Part shown: positions 22,900-31,071 of the stretch, piece by piece
How the letters are laid out: each line of letters begins with the position of its first letter
Position numbering within the stretch: the stretch's first letter is position 1
From: CAVURW01 sp963743595
GTDB taxonomy: Bacteria > Verrucomicrobiota > Verrucomicrobiia > Methylacidiphilales > UBA1321
Assembly (NCBI GenBank): GCA_963743595.1
Contig: CAVURW010000291.1
Coordinates: 1 to 35,171, forward strand
DNA: 35,171 nt
Reading direction: 5' to 3'
Notes under the pieces: generated by a model
Told to the model about the DNA's origin: nothing
Seen by the model: the letters and a program-made list of their open reading frames with translations, nothing else
Databases searched by the model: none
Position numbers and translations under genes: made by a program

Positions 22900-25800
22900 T
22901 TAGTGCGTGGAGGCGTCTTCCGGGAGAATGATGTGGATCACTGGGCCTGGTGCAGGCGAAGGCACCGGGGTCGGGCTTGGAGAATAAGGAACGAGGGGAT
23001 CAATGCCCATAGCGACCAATTGCGCATTGGTGTAGGTGGCACTGCCAATGTGGAGGTTATCTCCCTTGTAACCGGCCTGATAATTCTGCAGATCGGAGAG
23101 CCCATCACCGTTTGTGGAGTAGTCTTTAGGATTATAGCCGAGAAGGTAATCCTGGAGATAGGTGAGGCCACTGCCACCGGGCGAAAGATTATTGACGGTG
23201 GCTGCGGTCAGAACGCCCAATCCGCCGGTGACGTATTTTGTTTGCCAGGCATCTGTAATGCCGATTTTGTTGGTGTCAGCCACGTAGTACTGAGCGGATA
23301 TGATCGGAGTAATTTGATATCCCGCCGAATTGTAGGCGACCGCGTTTATCGGGCAACTGCCCGTCAATGTGATTTTGCTGGTCGCTGAGTAGACCTTCGT
23401 CGCGGGGGAATCGGAGTTGGGCAGGTTTCCAGAATAAGTCGTTGGGCTGTTCGCCAAACTGGGGATTGAACCGTCCGTGGTGTAATAGACGGTTGCGCCC
23501 ACAGGGATATTGGTAATGGCGACCGTCAGGGAAGTGGTCGCGGATGTTCCCGAACCAGGGCTAAACGTGATCTGCCCGTATTTCTGGTTCAGGTAATTGG
23601 TAACCGTCGCCATGTCGGCGCTGGTCAGCTGATGATCGTAGATGAGAACCTCGGCAATGTCCCCTTGCCACGTGTTGTTCCCATTCAGATTGGCACCTAT
23701 TGAGAACCCCGCCGAAACTGACAACAGATTCGAGATGGACGCAGTGCCAGACGAGACATTGTTCAGGTAGGTGGTGGCCGTTTGGGTAGCGGGCGCACCT
23801 GTTGCTGGAGCCAGAGTAAACGCTTCCGTGTGGAACGCTCCATCGGTCGGGGCGTTGGCACCCAAAAGAGTGCTGCCGCCGAAGTCGAAAAACTGACGGG
23901 AACTTTCGTAACCGGCACCGCGATAGGTATTCGCGGTGGGGGAACCGATGAACGCCGAGTAAGCTTGAGAGGAGGGATTTGTGTTCCTGCCAAACGTAAC
24001 AATGGTCATGTCGTTCGAGAGCCCTGGCTGATAAACCAAATTACTGAAATATTGACCTCCAGCGAAATGAACCGAGGGGACAAATCCATCATTCGTTAAG
24101 CTAAACGTGGGTTGAGCACCAGTAGAGGATTGTGAAACGTTATTTGCGAAAGCCGAATCGGTCCATGTACTGACACCCGTGTTATTTGCAACGCCCGTGA
24201 TGCTATCGGCTTTGTACCAGCCAACTAAGCCCGACGTTACCACGCCCGAAGTGTTTGATTGGAGGGCAATGTATTGGTTTGCCTGCGCTTCGCTCCAGTG
24301 GTTTTTGATAATTTCCGATTTGTACGTGAGGTACGGAGCAACGGTGTACCAAGTCGCTGTCGGAGTATAGAGCCCATACTTGTTGCCAAGATATTCGTTT
24401 ACCGTACCAAGTTCGGTGCTCGACAGCGCGTGATCATACACCAGCACTTCTTGAATGTTCCCGGTCCAACAATTGGATGTGTTGGTTGTGGCTCCCACGG
24501 TAATCCCAGCGGTTAGGTTCGAAACATTGGAAATAGCAACGGGAGCCGCAGTGGACACGACTCCGTCTTGGTAAAAAGTGACCAGATTCTTCGCGGAATT
24601 CAGTGAAGCCGTTTCAATGGTAGGGGTGGCCTGGCCATAGCCACCCGTAGTACTGGTGTAGTAACAGTCGAAAACTTCTCGCAGAGATATGTACGCTTGA
24701 CTACGTGAGGTTCCCTCTTGGCTCTTCTGACCCAACCACACGCTGTATTCGTCGCCATTCGGCGTTGTTGTATCGCCCACTGTAATCATCGTCATGTCGG
24801 CGTTTAACAGAAGATTAGACGGGCTTTGCAATGATTGGTTTCCGGAGAACTTTACGGAAGGCTTACCGTCCGGGGCTGTCGTTACATAGCTTGGTTGATT
24901 CCCGGTGTTGGCTTGCAGGAGATTGCTCCCAACGGCGGAATCAAGCCAGGACGTCACCGCACTGCCATTGGATGGATTCGTCGCCGCAACTGCATCGGCC
25001 TTAAACCAGGAAACAAGTCCGGCAGTGCTGGGACCCGTGATCTTTTGGAGCGCTATATAGGCGTTAGCCTGAGTTTCGCTCCACTGGTTTTTCACAATTT
25101 CCGATTCGTACGTGAGGTATGGAGCGACGGTGTACCAAGTCGCCGTCGGAGTATAGAGCCCATATTTGTTGCCCAAATATTTATTCACTGTGTTCAGTTC
25201 CGTAGTCGACAGTGCATGGTCGTAAACCAACACTTCTTGTATGTTTCCGGTCCAGCCGTTGCTGATGTTCGTTGACGCTCCGACGGAAATTCCTTCGGAT
25301 AGGTTTTGAACACTCGAAACCGCAACGGGACTTGCGGTAGATGCCACTCCGTTTTGATAAAAGGTCACCTGCGTCTTTGCCGAATTCAGCGAGCAGGTCT
25401 GAATCGAGCTGAGACCTTGTAAAGGACCGCCCTGGGCACTGGTGTAATAGAAGTCGCAAAACGCTCCCGTTGAATTGGAGGCGACGGCACGTGATGATCC
25501 TGTTTGTCCAAAGTGCCCTAACCAAGTCGCGTATTGAGAGTTCTGCGGCGTGGTCGTACTGGCCACTGAAATCATCGTCATGTCGGCGTTTAAAAGTAAG
25601 TTTGTCTGGTTGAGTAAGGCTTGGTTGCCGTTAAATACCACTGAGGGCTTTCCGTCCGTATCCGAGGTCAAGTAGGTGGCTTGATTGCTCGTGTTTGTTT
25701 GGGTAATCGTGTTGCCTAGCGCGGAATCAAGCCAGGACGTGACTGCGCTGCCGTTGGATGGATTGGTCGCTGCCACCGCGTCGGCCTTGAACCAACTGAC

Positions 25801-27807
25801 GAGTCCCACGGGGCTAACTCCTGATGCGTTCGACTGAAGAGTGATGTAGGCGTTCGCTTGGGTCTTACTCCAGTGATTCAGCTGAATTTCGGACTTGTAC
25901 GTCAAATAGGGTGCGACCGTATACCACGTCGCCGACGGAGTGTAGATTCCATACTTGTCGCCGAGATATTGATTGACGGCGGTGAGTTCCGTAGAAGAAA
26001 GCGCGTGGTTATAAACCAACACTTCCTGGATCGAGCCGTTCCATCCATTCGCGCCAGTGGTGATGGCACCAACGGAGATTCCAGCAGTCAGATTCTGAAC
26101 GTTAGAAATCGCGATTGGACTACTTGTTGAGGCGACCCCGTCTTGATAGAAGGTGACCTGACTCTTTGCCGAATTCATCGACCACGTTTCAATGCACGGC
26201 GCGCCTTGAGCGAACCCTCCGTAGGCAGCACTGTAATAGGTGTCGCACAATTCTTCTGACGATGCATACCCTTGCGCTCGGGAGGTTCCCGTGGTCGTGG
26301 TTCCCAGCCATGTAGCGTACTGTTGATTGTAAGGAGTCGGAGAACTGGCGACCGAAATCATCGTCATATCCGCGTTTAGCCCAAGATTTGCTGTGTTGGT
26401 GAGATACTGATTCCCGGTGAATGTAACTGAAGGTTCGCTATCAATATCCGAGGCCAGAAACGTCGGCTGGTTCCCAGTGTTCGATTGGGTGACGTTATTG
26501 CCGCTCGCGCTCTGGTCGGCTAACGCTGTCACGTTGGACCCACTCTGCGTCACTCCCAGGTCAGCTCGAACCCAAAACGACAAGCCGGTTTGAGTGCCGC
26601 AATGTTCCGTGAACGTTTGGCTCAGCGAATCGGTGGTATCGGTCGCCGTAATAAGGTTATTTTTCAGGGTGTCAATTCCAGATTTGTAGTAGACGGTCGC
26701 GATACCCGAACTACTCGTAGTGGCCGAAAGCGTGGCGCTAGTAGTACCACCGCTGGTCGCCGAAAATCCTCCGGTCGACCCCGATTGCAGTGAAAAGGAA
26801 ATCGCACGCCCAGAAATCGCCGTACCCGTTGATGTCGTTAGTTTGACCTCCAACGAACTTGTAGCGAAGGTGCTCACGGGAACAATTTGGTTATTGCCCT
26901 GTGCGATTGTGAACAGATTGGTGCTACTCGTTAAAGGCTGAACCTGAGCTTCTGTGACAACCCGAGGCGAAACAGTCGAACTAGGGGTTGGAGTTGGTGT
27001 TTTCGAGGTCGTAGAGCTCGTTAAACCGGCCAGAGCTGCGGGAGTCAACGTTGCAGCCGTTGCAGGAGATTCCAGCCCCACCTGCGATACTTGGTTGGCT
27101 TCCAGGGCAGTGTTCAAGAGAGCCGTTTGACCCAGTTGAAAAGGGGCGTTTTGAGAACTGCCTAAGACCAGTTGTTTTGCCTGTCCGCCGCCCCAAGTCA
27201 CCACCGACTCAGTTGCGATATTGTCTGTAAAGAGACGAGCGGTTGTGGAATTGAGCGTAATCACTAACGAGTGATAAGTGCCATCGGCTAGGGAATTGGT
27301 GTTCGATCCAGTAACAATTTGCTGGTTTCCCTTAGTATCCGTAAGCGTCAGATTAGGTTGACCGTTGCTTCCCATGTTGAGCGTCCAGGAATTGCCTAAA
27401 GCGTCTGTTCCAGAAGCAATCGGAACCTTTGTTGTAACGACGCTGTTACTATTATAGATCGTTGAAAACGTGAATCCACTAAACGACGTTGCCGTGTTAC
27501 TCAAGTCGACCGTCGCAGTCGCATTTCCCGAAAATATCAGCGAATTCGAACTTTGCGTCGGCCCTGTTCCGAAAGTAGGACTGTTGAAATTAGCCAACGT
27601 TCCGTTAATATTATTCCCCGAGACATCGGTAAGCACGTTTGTCGTACTGTTTGACATCGGATAAAGCGCAACCAACGAAGAAACCCCAGCCGACACCTGG
27701 GCACCAGACCTCGAAATGACCAAGACGACCAGTAAAAATAATCCGACTAACCCGGCGTAAACAAAGCGTTTTGCGGAACCTTTCGGCAGGCGATAATCGG
27801 GCGGCAT
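22900..27807 (-). CDS. Giant LamG-repeat surface protein
   Basis: A 1635-residue protein with an N-terminal membrane/signal segment (FVYAGLVGLFLLVVLVIS, about residues 15-32). First comes a LamG/concanavalin-like domain (about 45-240), then a threonine/serine/proline linker and a bacterial Ig-like domain (about 295-395). Four tandem LamG-type units of about 260 residues follow (about 400-1425), each opening with GLVSWFKADAV-like sequence and containing LNADMTMISVAS. Units are joined by linkers of the type TWYTVAPYLTYKSEI. Then come a chitobiase-like beta domain (GATVYYTTDGSIPSLANSPT), a Ca-binding-like STNGDGLSDLQNY repeat and a proline-rich tail. LamG domains bind glycans or proteins outside the cell. 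Only 13 bases separate it from the RHS gene, so it is the first gene of that operon and may anchor, display or receive the RHS protein. Confidence 0.85.
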   Translation of the reverse strand: MPPDYRLPKGSAKRFVYAGLVGLFLLVVLVISRSGAQVSAGVSSLVALYPMSNSTTNVLTDVSGNNINGTLANFNSPTFGTGPTQSSNSLIFSGNATATVDLSNTATSFSGFTFSTIYNSNSVVTTKVPIASGTDALGNSWTLNMGSNGQPNLTLTDTKGNQQIVTGSNTNSLADGTYHSLVITLNSTTARLFTDNIATESVVTWGGGQAKQLVLGSSQNAPFQLGQTALLNTALEANQVSQVGLESPATAATLTPAALAGLTSSTTSKTPTPTPSSTVSPRVVTEAQVQPLTSSTNLFTIAQGNNQIVPVSTFATSSLEVKLTTSTGTAISGRAISFSLQSGSTGGFSATSGGTTSATLSATTSSSGIATVYYKSGIDTLKNNLITATDTTDSLSQTFTEHCGTQTGLSFWVRADLGVTQSGSNVTALADQSASGNNVTQSNTGNQPTFLASDIDSEPSVTFTGNQYLTNTANLGLNADMTMISVASSPTPYNQQYATWLGTTTTGTSRAQGYASSEELCDTYYSAAYGGFAQGAPCIETWSMNSAKSQVTFYQDGVASTSSPIAISNVQNLTAGISVGAITTGANGWNGSIQEVLVYNHALSSTELTAVNQYLGDKYGIYTPSATWYTVAPYLTYKSEIQLNHWSKTQANAYITLQSNASGVSPVGLVSWFKADAVAATNPSNGSAVTSWLDSALGNTITQTNTSNQATYLTSDTDGKPSVVFNGNQALLNQTNLLLNADMTMISVASTTTPQNSQYATWLGHFGQTGSSRAVASNSTGAFCDFYYTSAQGGPLQGLSSIQTCSLNSAKTQVTFYQNGVASTASPVAVSSVQNLSEGISVGASTNISNGWTGNIQEVLVYDHALSTTELNTVNKYLGNKYGLYTPTATWYTVAPYLTYESEIVKNQWSETQANAYIALQKITGPSTAGLVSWFKADAVAATNPSNGSAVTSWLDSAVGSNLLQANTGNQPSYVTTAPDGKPSVKFSGNQSLQSPSNLLLNADMTMITVGDTTTPNGDEYSVWLGQKSQEGTSRSQAYISLREVFDCYYTSTTGGYGQATPTIETASLNSAKNLVTFYQDGVVSTAAPVAISNVSNLTAGITVGATTNTSNCWTGNIQEVLVYDHALSSTELGTVNEYLGNKYGLYTPTATWYTVAPYLTYKSEIIKNHWSEAQANQYIALQSNTSGVVTSGLVGWYKADSITGVANNTGVSTWTDSAFANNVSQSSTGAQPTFSLTNDGFVPSVHFAGGQYFSNLVYQPGLSNDMTIVTFGRNTNPSSQAYSAFIGSPTANTYRGAGYESSRQFFDFGGSTLLGANAPTDGAFHTEAFTLAPATGAPATQTATTYLNNVSSGTASISNLLSVSAGFSIGANLNGNNTWQGDIAEVLIYDHQLTSADMATVTNYLNQKYGQITFSPGSGTSATTSLTVAITNIPVGATVYYTTDGSIPSLANSPTTYSGNLPNSDSPATKVYSATSKITLTGSCPINAVAYNSAGYQITPIISAQYYVADTNKIGITDAWQTKYVTGGLGVLTAATVNNLSPGGSGLTYLQDYLLGYNPKDYSTNGDGLSDLQNYQAGYKGDNLHIGSATYTNAQLVAMGIDPLVPYSPSPTPVPSPAPGPVIHIILPEDASTH
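23550..26620 (-). repeat. Four tandem ~785-bp repeats coding LamG units
   Basis: Unit starts lie near 26600, 25800, 25010 and 24215, spacing roughly 780-800 bases. Units 2 and 3 are the most alike (shared VSWFKADAVAATNPSNGSAV and TSWLDSA); unit 4 is the most diverged, and unit 1 begins differently. This points to intragenic duplication with recent exchange between the middle units. Confidence 0.75.
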
Positions 27808-27972
27808 GCTCCGTTGCTAGACGGTTCGCCCTACCCCGTAAAGGTCCAAGATTTCTGTGCTGTATATCGCGTTAAAAGGACACTGTCTAAATCCAACGAG
27901 ATCAACGGCATCCGCTCTACCTTAAATCTCGGCAATCTAAATAGCTAACTTAAGAAACCCAAACACCTAAAA

Positions 27973-28003
27973 GAAGAGGTCCACCACATCAGGCAGACCA
28001 CTT
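27973..28003. terminator. Bidirectional terminator-like hairpin between operons
   Basis: GAAGAGGTC (27973-27981) pairs with GACCACTTC (27995-28003) with one A-A mismatch. On the plus strand TCTTTTT follows; on the minus strand TTTTA follows. It would end the minus-strand operon at 28010 before the LamG gene promoter. The stretch 27808-27972 must hold the LamG promoter; I see no gene there. Confidence 0.6.
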
Positions 28004-28009
28004 CTCTTT

Positions 28010-28450
28010 TTATCGCTTCCCTCTTTTAGGAATTACGATTGAACTGACCGGCAGCTTGGCGGGGCGCGACTCCAGAGCCAGATTGGTTCCTGTCGCTAGT
28101 CCATTGATTCCGATCAATAGTGCCAGACTCGGTAAACCAATCCAGAGATCGGGCACAAACGTCATGGCTCCTTCGAGAATAATCACGAAACCTAAAGCTT
28201 TGAGAGGTTGTTTAAAGGCGATCTTCGCCCAGGTAAACACCGTCATTGCGCTGTAGGTCAGCCCACCAGCCACCAACAACCACAGGATGGGAAATTCCTG
28301 TACATGTCGATGGCAGATGAGGTACGTGACTGTTGGCACCCATCCACCGAGAATGAATCCGGCAGTCATGGCGATTCGATTTCGTTTTCTGGCCGCTGTT
28401 CGAACCATCGCCACTATTCCCGGCTCTTTTTCTTCGACTTGAAGGTGCAT
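28010..28450 (-). CDS. Small multi-span membrane protein
   Basis: A 146-residue protein with an AAAGGAGGT ribosome site five bases before the ATG. A basic N-terminus (VRTAARKRNRIAM) is followed by four hydrophobic segments: AGFILGGWVPTVTYLI, ILWLLVAGGLTYSAMTVF, LGFVIILEGAMTFV and LWIGLPSLALLIGINGLATG. The tail is basic (VIPKRGKR). I recognise no family. It is the last gene of the operon headed by the 157-residue protein, 100 bases after the DUF932 gene, and ends at the hairpin 27973-28003. A membrane partner of a nuclease operon could be an effector or simply a passenger. Confidence 0.65.
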   Translation of the reverse strand: MHLQVEEKEPGIVAMVRTAARKRNRIAMTAGFILGGWVPTVTYLICHRHVQEFPILWLLVAGGLTYSAMTVFTWAKIAFKQPLKALGFVIILEGAMTFVPDLWIGLPSLALLIGINGLATGTNLALESRPAKLPVSSIVIPKRGKR

Positions 28451-28550
28451 GCACTACCTCCTTTCGGTGGGATGGAGGATTTGCTCAATTACCCAGGCCA
28501 CTGCTTTTACTATCACCACAATCAGCTTTGCAATATCAGGATTCATGGCC

Positions 28551-29315
28551 TTAATTGCGATAAGGTGACGGTAGATCCACAGCGGAATCAAAGAGTGCGT
28601 GGAGCACCTCCGTTCGCTTGGGCAGTTCCGGCAGGTTGCCTTTTAATTCCTCGGTGAAGGCGTTAAACAAGCTCCAAGCCGTTCGATTCTCAAAGTCCAC
28701 GTAACGTGGCTCTCTCCATTCTTTGAGGATGCTTGGGATTGACCGATTGCAACAGGCCCCCAGATCGACAGCGCGAATGACTAGGTCATGCGCCATGCTG
28801 TCGTTAATGCTGTGATGCTTATAGGCCCGAATTCGCTGATCCTGATGGTGCCAACGCTCCATCAATCGACCAACGGCTTGAGCTGCCAAGGTGGGCAGGT
28901 CGCGCAGCAAATGAACTGTGTGCTTTCGAGAGAGCGATACCTCTCCTGAAAAGCTCAAGTTATCGCATACGAAGACGCTGGCTCCGGCCACAATTCCTGC
29001 TGGGTAGCATTTGTCGTGACTGTTGCGCAGACCCAGTACCCAGGCATAGTCGGGTTCCGTCTGCTTACCGCGTATTTCGGTCAAACCAAAATAGCGATCA
29101 CCGCTTCTACTTAAGCTGTGCACCTGTTGAGCGATTTCTAGCCCAGTACTTCTGAGCGCCGATTCTACGGTTTCGATCAACTGGAGGTGCGAGACTGGCA
29201 CCCACGTTTCTGTAGCACGAGGTGTTTTCACCTCAGCCACTTCACTACGTTCCACTTTACTAGCGCCGCAATGCAACACGAGGTTGCAACGACGCCGTTC
29301 AATAACTTCCGGCAT
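28551..29315 (-). CDS. DUF932 family protein
   Basis: A 254-residue soluble protein with AAGGAG seven bases before the ATG. The core (about residues 75-175) matches DUF932, a phage- and plasmid-associated family: YFGLTEIRG, DYAWVLGLRNSHDKCYPAG, ASVFVCDNLSFSGEV, SRKHTVHLLRDL. The family has no established biochemistry; relatives are commonly found on plasmids, prophages and integrative elements, often near recombination genes. The conserved NSHDKCYPAG / VFVCDNLSFSG pair is complete and length is normal. It follows the nuclease gene after 28 bases in the same operon. A role in replication, recombination or anti-defence of a mobile element is inference. Confidence 0.75.
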   Translation of the reverse strand: MPEVIERRRCNLVLHCGASKVERSEVAEVKTPRATETWVPVSHLQLIETVESALRSTGLEIAQQVHSLSRSGDRYFGLTEIRGKQTEPDYAWVLGLRNSHDKCYPAGIVAGASVFVCDNLSFSGEVSLSRKHTVHLLRDLPTLAAQAVGRLMERWHHQDQRIRAYKHHSINDSMAHDLVIRAVDLGACCNRSIPSILKEWREPRYVDFENRTAWSLFNAFTEELKGNLPELPKRTEVLHALFDSAVDLPSPYRN

Positions 29316-29343
29316 ATACTTTCTCCTTTGTTTTGTTGTTTTT

Positions 29344-30117
29344 TTAGCTCCAGCGACGACATTCGCTGAAGTACTGGCAACCCAGGCAATTGAGCCCGAG
29401 CGAAGGGACGTAGTCTTGTCGACTCACTCCCTCTACATAACTGTCCAGAAGACGAAATAGCCTCGTCTCCTGCTGCACTGACATTGACGGCAACTGAGTT
29501 ACCACCAATTTGGGATGTTTCAACTTCACCAAATGATGAAGCTCGAATCCGGTTTCTACGGTTCCGGTTGATTCCCGATAGAGCAGCGCATAGCAGCTCA
29601 TCTGGACTTCCGTCTGATGCTGGACTCTCTCGGGCTGAGGCGTTTGTGATGTGGTTTTAAAATCCACGATCACACCGTCCTTTCCGACCAGATCGATAAT
29701 TCCCACGAGCTTCGGGAGCCCATGTTCGCTCAGATCACATTCCAGCCTCACCTCAACACCTTCTGGCCTCTCGTCCCAAGTAATTGGACTTTCTTCCAAG
29801 TAGGTGTGAATCAAGCACAGGGCTTTATGCTTTTCTCGAGGCTCCCGACCCATCTCCCAAATCATTTCAGAAGCCTGTTCCGACCAAGCATTCTCAAATG
29901 ATTCGTGGAGCTTTTTCAGATCCCGCTGCTCACCCCGCCAGCGCTGCATGTTCCACTCTTGCAAGACGGCATGAACCGCCTTGCCAACATGAAGTGCTGC
30001 TGTGGATGGCTTTTCAATTCCTTCCACGTATTTGAAGTAGTACTTCAATCGACAGGAACTCCACGTTCCCAATCTTGAAGCACTGACCTCGTCCAGCAAC
30101 GAATCTGTCGCTATCAC
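29344..30117 (-). CDS. Cas4/AddB-like PD-(D/E)XK nuclease with predicted iron-sulfur cluster
   Basis: A 257-residue RecB-family nuclease started by GTG that overlaps the preceding stop (GTGA). Active-site elements: His49 in GKAVHAVLQEW (motif I), Asp142 in VGIIDLV, Asp152-x-Lys154 in VDFKTT, and the QMSCYALLY helix (about 172-180). Four cysteines stand where Cas4 and AddB bind a 4Fe-4S cluster: Cys22 in SSCRLKYYFKY, and Cys244, Cys247, Cys253 in LNCLGCQYFSEC. It is slightly longer than a typical Cas4 (about 200). Such nucleases process DNA ends in recombination or CRISPR spacer capture. It is encoded divergently from cas genes, but its operon partners (DUF932, 157-residue protein) are typical of mobile elements, so a phage or plasmid recombination role is equally possible. 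Confidence 0.85.
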   Translation of the reverse strand: MIATDSLLDEVSASRLGTWSSCRLKYYFKYVEGIEKPSTAALHVGKAVHAVLQEWNMQRWRGEQRDLKKLHESFENAWSEQASEMIWEMGREPREKHKALCLIHTYLEESPITWDERPEGVEVRLECDLSEHGLPKLVGIIDLVGKDGVIVDFKTTSQTPQPERVQHQTEVQMSCYALLYRESTGTVETGFELHHLVKLKHPKLVVTQLPSMSVQQETRLFRLLDSYVEGVSRQDYVPSLGLNCLGCQYFSECRRWS

Positions 30118-30587
30118 CGCCCACCACCATTTCTACCTTGCCCGTTCTTTTTTCCGTCTCGCTCGAGCAATTCCTTGATTAACCCCGACGCCTGCATTCG
30201 ATTCAGTGATCGAACGGAAGTTTGAAATCGATCTAGGGCCAACTGCTCTACCTCCTTCTTGTCGAGGTGGTGATCCTTAACGATTTTAAGAATCAGCTGT
30301 TGCTGCTTTTCCGAGCACTTCCACTCATCTTGAGACGGATTTCCATTCCGATGCTCGCGCACAGGATTCGATTGATTCGATGTCGAACCGTTTTCTGTGG
30401 GTATAAATCCAGCCTCCTGAATTTCGCGATCCACGCTGTCTTGGAGCAACGCATACAACTTTGCGTTCTCCTGCTCGATTTGACTCATGTCCGATAGCTC
30501 TGTCCTTACCGTCAACGAATAGCTGTGGCTACTGTAGGACGGTAAACCGATTTTCTTGCTGTAATTTGCCTCTATGACAACTGCCAT
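30114..30587 (-). CDS. Unknown protein heading the nuclease operon
   Basis: A 157-residue soluble protein with a strong AAAGGAGGT site and ATG at 30587. The N-terminus (AVVIEANYSKKIGLPSYSSH then SYSLTVRTEL) is a beta-rich segment that I recall from proteins of phage- or plasmid-like loci, without a known function. A polar, asparagine-rich linker (about 65-95) precedes a C-terminal helical domain (KQQQLILKIVKDHHLDKKEV ... ASGLIKELLE, about 95-145). That domain resembles the small helical tails of annealing proteins such as RecT/ERF or Sak. The stop overlaps the nuclease start. I infer a DNA-binding or annealing partner of the nuclease; no catalytic motif is visible. Confidence 0.6.
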   Translation of the reverse strand: MAVVIEANYSKKIGLPSYSSHSYSLTVRTELSDMSQIEQENAKLYALLQDSVDREIQEAGFIPTENGSTSNQSNPVREHRNGNPSQDEWKCSEKQQQLILKIVKDHHLDKKEVEQLALDRFQTSVRSLNRMQASGLIKELLERDGKKNGQGRNGGGR

Positions 30588-30617
30588 GAGACCTCCTTTT
30601 ATTTAGGTTTGGGCACG

Positions 30618-30662
30618 AAAAAGCCCATCTGGAATTCCCTCACACGAAGGCACCAGATGGGC
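30618..30662 (-). promoter_or_regulatory. Leader hairpin with T-run before the nuclease operon (possible attenuator)
   Basis: GCCCATCTGG (30623-30632) and CCAGATGGGC (30653-30662) form a perfect 10-bp stem around a 20-base loop. On the minus strand the stem is followed at once by TTTTT (30622-30618), so it has the form of an intrinsic terminator. It lies only about 30 bases before the start of the 157-residue gene, inside what should be its leader. GGGC at 30611-30614 could pair with GCCC of the stem as an alternative structure. It is either the end of an upstream transcript or a regulated attenuator. Confidence 0.55.
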
Positions 30663-31071
30663 GTTTCCAGAGCGTCTGCTGCGACGCTTTTGCTTAAGGA
30701 GCTATACCAAGAAAACGACCTAGATTTAGGGGGGGCTCAAGAAATGTTGCACTGAACTGTCAGATCGTTGGAACGGACGCGGTGTGAGTTCGTGACTTCA
30801 ACGCTTACGATTAGTTTTTACGGACGTCACGGACGCCTCTTTTCTATTCTAGTGCTATGGAATTTAAAAAAGATAAGCAAATGCAACACACAGGGACTTA
30901 AGATTGCCCGTCCGACACGTCCGTAGCAAACGATGTCGACAACCTTTGCGGGAAAAAATGAATCGACTACAGGGACTGCGGATGACCTTGCGAATGTCGT
31001 AGAGTTGCGAAATGGCTAGTATTAACGAACAAGTAGTCTCATGCTGCTCCAAGCGCAACAAGCTTCTCCAG
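30663..31071. promoter_or_regulatory. Divergent intergenic region between the nuclease operon and cas genes
   Basis: About 400 bases without a gene. It contains a 17-bp inverted repeat with 15 matches: TACGGACGTCACGGACG (30819-30835) and CGTCCGACACGTCCGTA (30909-30925), arms 73 bases apart. Each arm holds two CGGACG half-sites nine bases apart; a fifth ACGGACG is at 30773. The AT-rich centre (near 30850-30890) is a plausible promoter area. These look like operator sites for a protein binding CGGACG, or terminal repeats of a small insertion. No CRISPR repeats are present. Confidence 0.5.
30671..30688 (+). other. Second small hairpin in the divergent region
   Basis: AGCGTC (30671-30676) pairs with GACGCT (30683-30688) around TGCTGC, with TTTT following on the plus strand. 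It stands next to the larger leader hairpin and would be part of the same minus-strand leader if transcription starts upstream. Confidence 0.35.

Noticed and set aside
18312..23388. Plus-strand frames opposite the RHS and LamG genes
   Set aside because: Valine/glycine-rich shadows of repetitive coding sequence with no ribosome sites.
23550..26620. CRISPR or satellite repeat
   Set aside because: The ~785-base period is within one reading frame and follows protein domain boundaries.
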